Source: Salinithrix halophila (GTDB lineage: Bacteria > Bacillota > Bacilli > Thermoactinomycetales > DSM-45169). From it: a DNA stretch of 64,000 nt. Shown one piece after another: positions 60,381 to 64,000 of this stretch. Within the stretch, counting starts at the first letter, position 1. Every line of letters begins with the position of its first letter. The stretch covers positions 744,001 through 808,000 of the forward strand of contig NZ_JBHSAP010000007.1 of assembly GCF_042650125.1 (NCBI RefSeq). Reading direction: 5' to 3'. A model generated the notes under the pieces. That model had not been told where the DNA came from. It saw only the letters and a program-made list of their open reading frames with translations, and ran no database searches. The translations under genes were made by a program, and so were the position numbers.

Positions 60381-61109
60381 ATGCTGCACCGATATTTCCA
60401 AGAGATCCGAAAGCGATTGGACAATCTAGAGCAGGAACAAGCAACCAGCATGAAAAAAGCCGCCGCCGAATGCGTCCGCTGTATTCAAGAAGGAGGTATC
60501 TTGCATCTTTTCGGGAGCGGTCATTCCCATCTGCTGTCAGAAGAGGGCTATTACCGGGCGGGGGGACTGGCCCCGGTACGCCCGATCGTGGCGGAAGATC
60601 TGCTCCTTTCCCGTGGAGGAAGCCGTTGCTCCTTCTTTGAACGGAAAGAAGGTTACGCCGCTTCCTTCCTCACCAGCCAGGATATCCGACCCGGTGAGGT
60701 GCTGTTCGTCTTCTCTACCTCCGGCCGCAATCCTGTTCCGGTGGATGTGGCCTTATTCGGCAGGGAAAAAGGTGCCTTCGTCATTGGGGTCACCGCCCTG
60801 GCGTATTCTCGTATACAGCCTTCCCGCCACTCCAGCGGCCTTCGCCTATGGGACTGCGTTGATTTGGCCATCGATAACGGCACCGCAGCCGGGGACAGCC
60901 TCCTATCAACTGAGCAAATCCCTGTCTCCTTCGGGCCCGGTTCCACCGTCCTGGCAGCCGCCCTGTTAAACGGTATCCTAGCGGAGACCGTCCGGTTGCT
61001 CGCGGAAAACGGCATGGAACCTCCCATTTTCAAAAGCGGAAACCTGGAAGGAGCAGATTCCCACAACCAAGCCCTGATGGAACGATACGGAGACCGCATC
61101 CCCTTTTGA
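60381..61109 (+). CDS. SIS-domain protein (UPF0309-type sugar isomerase domain)
   Basis: 242 residues. SIS domain with FGSGHSHLLSEEGYYRAGG near 45-63 and STSGRNPVPVDVAL near 113-126; a C-terminal segment PGSTVLAAALLNGILAE follows. The UPF0309 family is uncharacterised but SIS domains bind phosphosugars. It ends the nag operon, 31 bases after nagR, so a role with an amino-sugar phosphate is likely. Start ATG 60381 after GGAGAGG. Confidence 0.85.
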   Translation: MLHRYFQEIRKRLDNLEQEQATSMKKAAAECVRCIQEGGILHLFGSGHSHLLSEEGYYRAGGLAPVRPIVAEDLLLSRGGSRCSFFERKEGYAASFLTSQDIRPGEVLFVFSTSGRNPVPVDVALFGREKGAFVIGVTALAYSRIQPSRHSSGLRLWDCVDLAIDNGTAAGDSLLSTEQIPVSFGPGSTVLAAALLNGILAETVRLLAENGMEPPIFKSGNLEGADSHNQALMERYGDRIPF

Positions 61110-61126
61110 AACAAGATCATTCTATT

Positions 61127-61180
61127 AATAAGGCTCTTCCTTCGGAGAACTGTTCCCCAAAGGAAGAGCCTTATTTTTAT
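61127..61180 (+). terminator. Terminator of the nagABR-SIS operon
   Basis: AATAAGGCTCTTCCTT / AAGGAAGAGCCTTATT, perfect 16-bp stem followed by TTTAT. Also usable leftward. Confidence 0.92.
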
Positions 61181-61194
61181 CAACAGGTGGAAAC

Positions 61195-61560
61195 CTATTC
61201 GTTCCTCCAGGTGTCGTCAAAGGTTTCTTCTTTAAAACCAACGGTTACCTGGTCGCCGTCGGTGGCGATGGGCCGTTTGATCAGCATTCCATCGGAGGCG
61301 AGGAGTTCCAGTTTTTCTTCGTCATCCATCGTTTTCAGCCGCTCTTTTAAGTTGAGCTCCCGGTATTTCTTCCCGCTGATATTAAAAAATTTCTGCAGCG
61401 GCAGGCCGCTTTTGACCACGAAACCCTTCAACTCGTCCTTTGAGGGGGGTTCTTTAACGATGTGCTTTTCCTCAAAGGGGATCCCGTGTTGCTCCAGATA
61501 CTTCTTGGCTTTTTTGCACGTTCCGCAGGCCGGGTACAGATAGACGGTTAGGTGTCGCAT
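61195..61560 (-). CDS. ArsC/Spx-family protein, YusI-like
   Basis: 121 residues, thioredoxin-like fold of the ArsC/Spx superfamily. PACGTCKKAKKYLEQHGI at about 10-27 carries a C-x2-C motif. It is closest to Bacillus YusI and lacks the RNA-polymerase-binding features that define Spx proper with certainty. GGAGG precedes ATG 61560. Could be a regulator or a reductase. Confidence 0.8.
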   Translation of the reverse strand: MRHLTVYLYPACGTCKKAKKYLEQHGIPFEEKHIVKEPPSKDELKGFVVKSGLPLQKFFNISGKKYRELNLKERLKTMDDEEKLELLASDGMLIKRPIATDGDQVTVGFKEETFDDTWRNE

Positions 61561-61625
61561 CGTTTACATCCTCCCGTGGGTTGGTCATTCCCAGTATACC
61601 CAACTCCGTTCGGTTCACGAAAGGC

Positions 61626-62183
61626 CTACCGGAAAACCTGGCCGCCTCGTTTGTATTCCACGTCAGGGCATCCTTCCCTGGCATTGGCAGCCCGGGCGAT
61701 GGCAAAGAAAAAGTCAGAGAGGCGGTTAAGATAGCGGCGGACTTCCTCGTTGGTCTCCTGCTCCCGAGCCAATGTAACGACCAACCGCTCCGCCCGCCTG
61801 GTCAGTACCCGGCACACATGAAGCGCAGAGGATATCTCTGAGCCCCCGGGCAAGATAAAACGCTGGATTGGCGGTGCTTCGGCGTCATAGCGGTCAATCC
61901 ATTCTTCCAGCCGTTTCACCATATCCGCCGTCACTTTGTACTGCCGTTTTTTCCCCGCCTGGGCGAGGTCCCCCCCGGCATCGAACAGTTCATGCTGGAT
62001 CTCTGTCAGGTCCTGGATCATATCTTTATGCTTTTCTGCATCCATCCGTAAAATCGCCTCGCCGACAAACGCGTTCACCTCGTCCGTTGTCCCATAGGCT
62101 GCCACACGGATATCATCCTTGTCGACCCGGCCGCCGATGACGCCAGTTTGACCCTCATCACCCGTCCGTGTATAGATACGCAT
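61626..62183 (-). CDS. Cob(I)yrinic acid a,c-diamide adenosyltransferase, PduO type
   Basis: 185 residues. TRTGDEGQTGVIGG near the N-terminus is the ATP-binding motif of PduO-type enzymes, and LSDFFFAIARAANAREG near the end supplies the conserved arginine helix. It makes adenosylcobalamin. It lies just downstream of a BtuCD-like transporter, which supports a cobalamin role for all three. Start ATG 62183 after AAGGGGG. Confidence 0.93.
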   Translation of the reverse strand: MRIYTRTGDEGQTGVIGGRVDKDDIRVAAYGTTDEVNAFVGEAILRMDAEKHKDMIQDLTEIQHELFDAGGDLAQAGKKRQYKVTADMVKRLEEWIDRYDAEAPPIQRFILPGGSEISSALHVCRVLTRRAERLVVTLAREQETNEEVRRYLNRLSDFFFAIARAANAREGCPDVEYKRGGQVFR

Positions 62184-62216
62184 CCATCCAACCCCCTTTA
62201 TGGAAGTATACCGCTG

Positions 62217-63044
62217 TCAAAGGGAAAAGGGCACCGTTTTGCCAAAAGCCTCTTCTCTCCGACTTTCCTGCTCGCCCGGCTGGAGAAGTACCTGAGGAAC
62301 ACGGGTAACCGGATGTTTGGTAATCAGGGGTTCCACCCCGTATACTTGATGGATCACCGGGGCTTGGATCACCTCTTCCGGTCGGCCTGTACGTATCAGG
62401 ACCCCCTCTTTCATGATCGCCAGCCGGTCACAATACTGGGCCGCCAGATTGAGGTCGTGGAAAACGACCAACACCGCTAGGCCGCACTCCCACTGCCAAC
62501 TTCGAATCCGATCCAAAATCGCCAGTTGATGAGCGATGTCCAGATACGTGGTCGGCTCATCCAGGAACAGGAGGCGAGGCTCCTGGGCCATCGCTTTGGC
62601 GATGGCAACCCGTTGCCGTTCTCCGCCGGAGAGGGTCTGGACCGGGCGATCCCGGTCCTTTTCCAAGCCCGTCTGAAGGAGCACGTGATCCACCGTCTGC
62701 CGGTCGGCTCTGTCCGCCCATGGCCAGAAACTCTGGTGGGGATGGCGACCCATCGCCACGACTTCCTCCACCGTAAACGGGACCGGCGGCAACCCTTCCT
62801 GAGGGAGGACGGCAACCCGCTTGGCCCTCTCCCGCCCGGTCCATTCCGCCATCGGGCGTCCTTCCAGCCGGACGGTTCCTTCATCGGGGACCTCCTCGCC
62901 GGATAAGAGGCGGACCAGTGTCGTCTTGCCACTCCCGTTTGGCCCGATCAGGCCGACAATCTCCCCTTTGGCGACAGAAAGGGAGATCCCTTTCACAACG
63001 TCCCGGCCTTGGTAGGTTTTTTTCAGCCCTTCCGCTTCCAGCAT
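62217..63044 (-). CDS. ABC transporter ATPase, FecE/BtuD-like
   Basis: 275 residues. Walker A GPNGSGKTT near 33-41, signature LSGGERQR near 138 and Walker B LLFLDEPT near 158, with an H-loop in FHDLNLAA. The C-terminal extension (about 215-275) fits the metal-chelate/cobalamin subgroup. Downstream of the FecCD permease and upstream of the adenosyltransferase. Start ATG 63044 after GGGGAG. Confidence 0.92.
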   Translation of the reverse strand: MLEAEGLKKTYQGRDVVKGISLSVAKGEIVGLIGPNGSGKTTLVRLLSGEEVPDEGTVRLEGRPMAEWTGRERAKRVAVLPQEGLPPVPFTVEEVVAMGRHPHQSFWPWADRADRQTVDHVLLQTGLEKDRDRPVQTLSGGERQRVAIAKAMAQEPRLLFLDEPTTYLDIAHQLAILDRIRSWQWECGLAVLVVFHDLNLAAQYCDRLAIMKEGVLIRTGRPEEVIQAPVIHQVYGVEPLITKHPVTRVPQVLLQPGEQESRREEAFGKTVPFSL

Positions 63045-63063
63045 CGCCGCTCCCCCCCCTTCC

Positions 63064-64000
63064 CTAGTCCCTGCGTCCCAACGCATATCGTTTCAGCTGC
63101 CAAGCGAAAAATGGCCCCCCAACCATCGCGGTGATCACCCCGATCGGCAGCTCCCGGGGGTCCATTACCGTCCGGGCCAGGGTGTCCGCCCAGACCAGGA
63201 AGACCGCACCCGCCAATGCCGAAATCGGAAGCAACACCCGATGATCGGGCCCGGTCATCATCCGAATGATGTGGGGGATGATTAACCCGACGAACCCGAT
63301 CGTCCCGGATACCGAGACAGCTGCTGCCGTCATCAGAGTAGCGGCCAACAGCAGCAATAGCCGTGTGCGCTCCACAGACACCCCCAGGTGAGCGGCGGAC
63401 CGCTCCCCGAGAGCAAACAAGTTTAGCGGCTTACTCAACAACCATACCACCGCCATCCCCCCGAACAGAAAGGGGAGAACGACCAAAGCATCTTTCCATT
63501 CCCGTAAAGCGACACTGCCCATCAACCAATACTGAATACGTTGAATTTCCACCGCCGATGCCATGGCGATCACGTAGGTGAGCATCGCGCCGAAAAAAGC
63601 CTGCACCACGACCCCAGCGAGAATCAAGGTATCCGTCCGCATCGCCCCACCCAGCCGGGCCAGCTGCAACACGGATACCAGGGCGCAACTCCCCAGGAGG
63701 AAGGCCCAAACCGGCACAGCCCACTCGCCGAGCCAGGCGACACCCCAGCCGGTGAAGATGGCAATCGCCGCCCCGAGGCCAGCCCCGGATGAAACTCCCA
63801 GAATATAGGGGTCAGCCAGTGGGTTTTTCAGTAACCCCTGGAATACTGCCCCTGAGCCAGCCAGAGCCGCCCCGACCAAAGCAGCCAACAAGACCCGAGG
63901 CAGCCGTAACTGCCAGACGATGGCGTCCGTCGCCGGATCGACCGACCCGCCCACTCCCATGAGGTGGAAGCCCACGACCCGCCAGACGTCGGTAAAACGA
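63064..64000 (-). CDS. FecCD/BtuC-family permease, N-terminus beyond window
   Basis: About 312 residues are visible; the frame is still open at position 64000 and about 30-40 N-terminal residues are missing. RLPRVLLAALVGAALAGSG, NPLADPYILGVSSGAG and the C-terminal GAVFLVWADTLARTV are typical of FecCD permeases. About nine membrane segments remain. Partner of the ATPase; the substrate-binding protein gene and any cobalamin riboswitch would lie to the right, outside the window. Confidence 0.92.
   Translation of the reverse strand, partial: RFTDVWRVVGFHLMGVGGSVDPATDAIVWQLRLPRVLLAALVGAALAGSGAVFQGLLKNPLADPYILGVSSGAGLGAAIAIFTGWGVAWLGEWAVPVWAFLLGSCALVSVLQLARLGGAMRTDTLILAGVVVQAFFGAMLTYVIAMASAVEIQRIQYWLMGSVALREWKDALVVLPFLFGGMAVVWLLSKPLNLFALGERSAAHLGVSVERTRLLLLLAATLMTAAAVSVSGTIGFVGLIIPHIIRMMTGPDHRVLLPISALAGAVFLVWADTLARTVMDPRELPIGVITAMVGGPFFAWQLKRYALGRRD

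Overview
The window looks like chromosomal DNA of a moderately high-GC, low-complexity-intergenic Bacillales-type bacterium (Bacillota). The evidence is strong AGGAGG-type ribosome sites, frequent TTG and GTG starts, U-tract terminators after most genes, and many families typical of Bacillus relatives: an aa3-type quinol oxidase (qoxABCD), DUF1128, DUF309, DUF2203, GsiB-like KGG repeats, YusI-like and YhfP-like proteins, and a NagP/NagA/NagB/GntR cluster. A Thermoactinomycetaceae-like genus would fit, but that is inference. No rRNA, tRNA, CRISPR array, phage or insertion sequence was seen. The content is mostly housekeeping and metabolism.

Layout. 1-8 kb: a truncated pabB, an alpha/beta hydrolase with a YjdF-like membrane protein, the queuosine precursor operon queD-queE-queC behind a structured leader, thpR, tpx, manA and a cysteine hydrolase. 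8-17 kb: small and hypothetical proteins, a two-domain gamma-glutamylcyclotransferase, a methyltransferase, a DUF420 oxidase-assembly candidate, an RraA-like protein, a TIGR01777 epimerase, a lipoprotein and a quinone oxidoreductase. 17-23 kb: qoxABCD and a sodium:solute symporter with its small partner. 23-32 kb: small conserved proteins, then the pyruvate dehydrogenase operon pdhABCD. 32-41 kb: a lipoprotein, a ferritin-like protein, the tRNA wobble-uridine pair mnmL-mnmM, nadE, two tandem membrane Ser/Thr kinases and an S1-domain protein. 41-49 kb: pckA with CcpN-like boxes, an M50-like membrane protein, a KGG-repeat stress protein, a frameshifted short-chain dehydrogenase, udk, panE and a GNAT protein. 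49-57 kb: gcvH, a TlpA-like protein, a peroxiredoxin, a secreted nucleotidase, a SRAP protein and a pyruvate-oxidase-like enzyme. 56-61 kb: divergent nagP and nagA-nagB-nagR-SIS with candidate NagR and CcpA sites. 61-64 kb: a Spx-like protein, a PduO-type cobalamin adenosyltransferase and a BtuCD-like ABC transporter cut by the right edge.

How the genes work together. Central carbon flow is represented by pdhABCD, pckA, manA and amino-sugar catabolism (nag). Respiration is represented by qox plus DUF420. Redox defence is represented by tpx, the peroxiredoxin, the ferritin-like protein and the KGG stress protein. Translation and tRNA quality are represented by the queuosine genes, mnmL/mnmM, thpR and the S1 protein. 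The most interesting unexplained items are the tandem kinases with a shared non-PASTA extracellular domain, the queD leader, two copies of a 53-bp intergenic repeat, the structured element after udk, and the KGG-repeat fusion next to a broken dehydrogenase.
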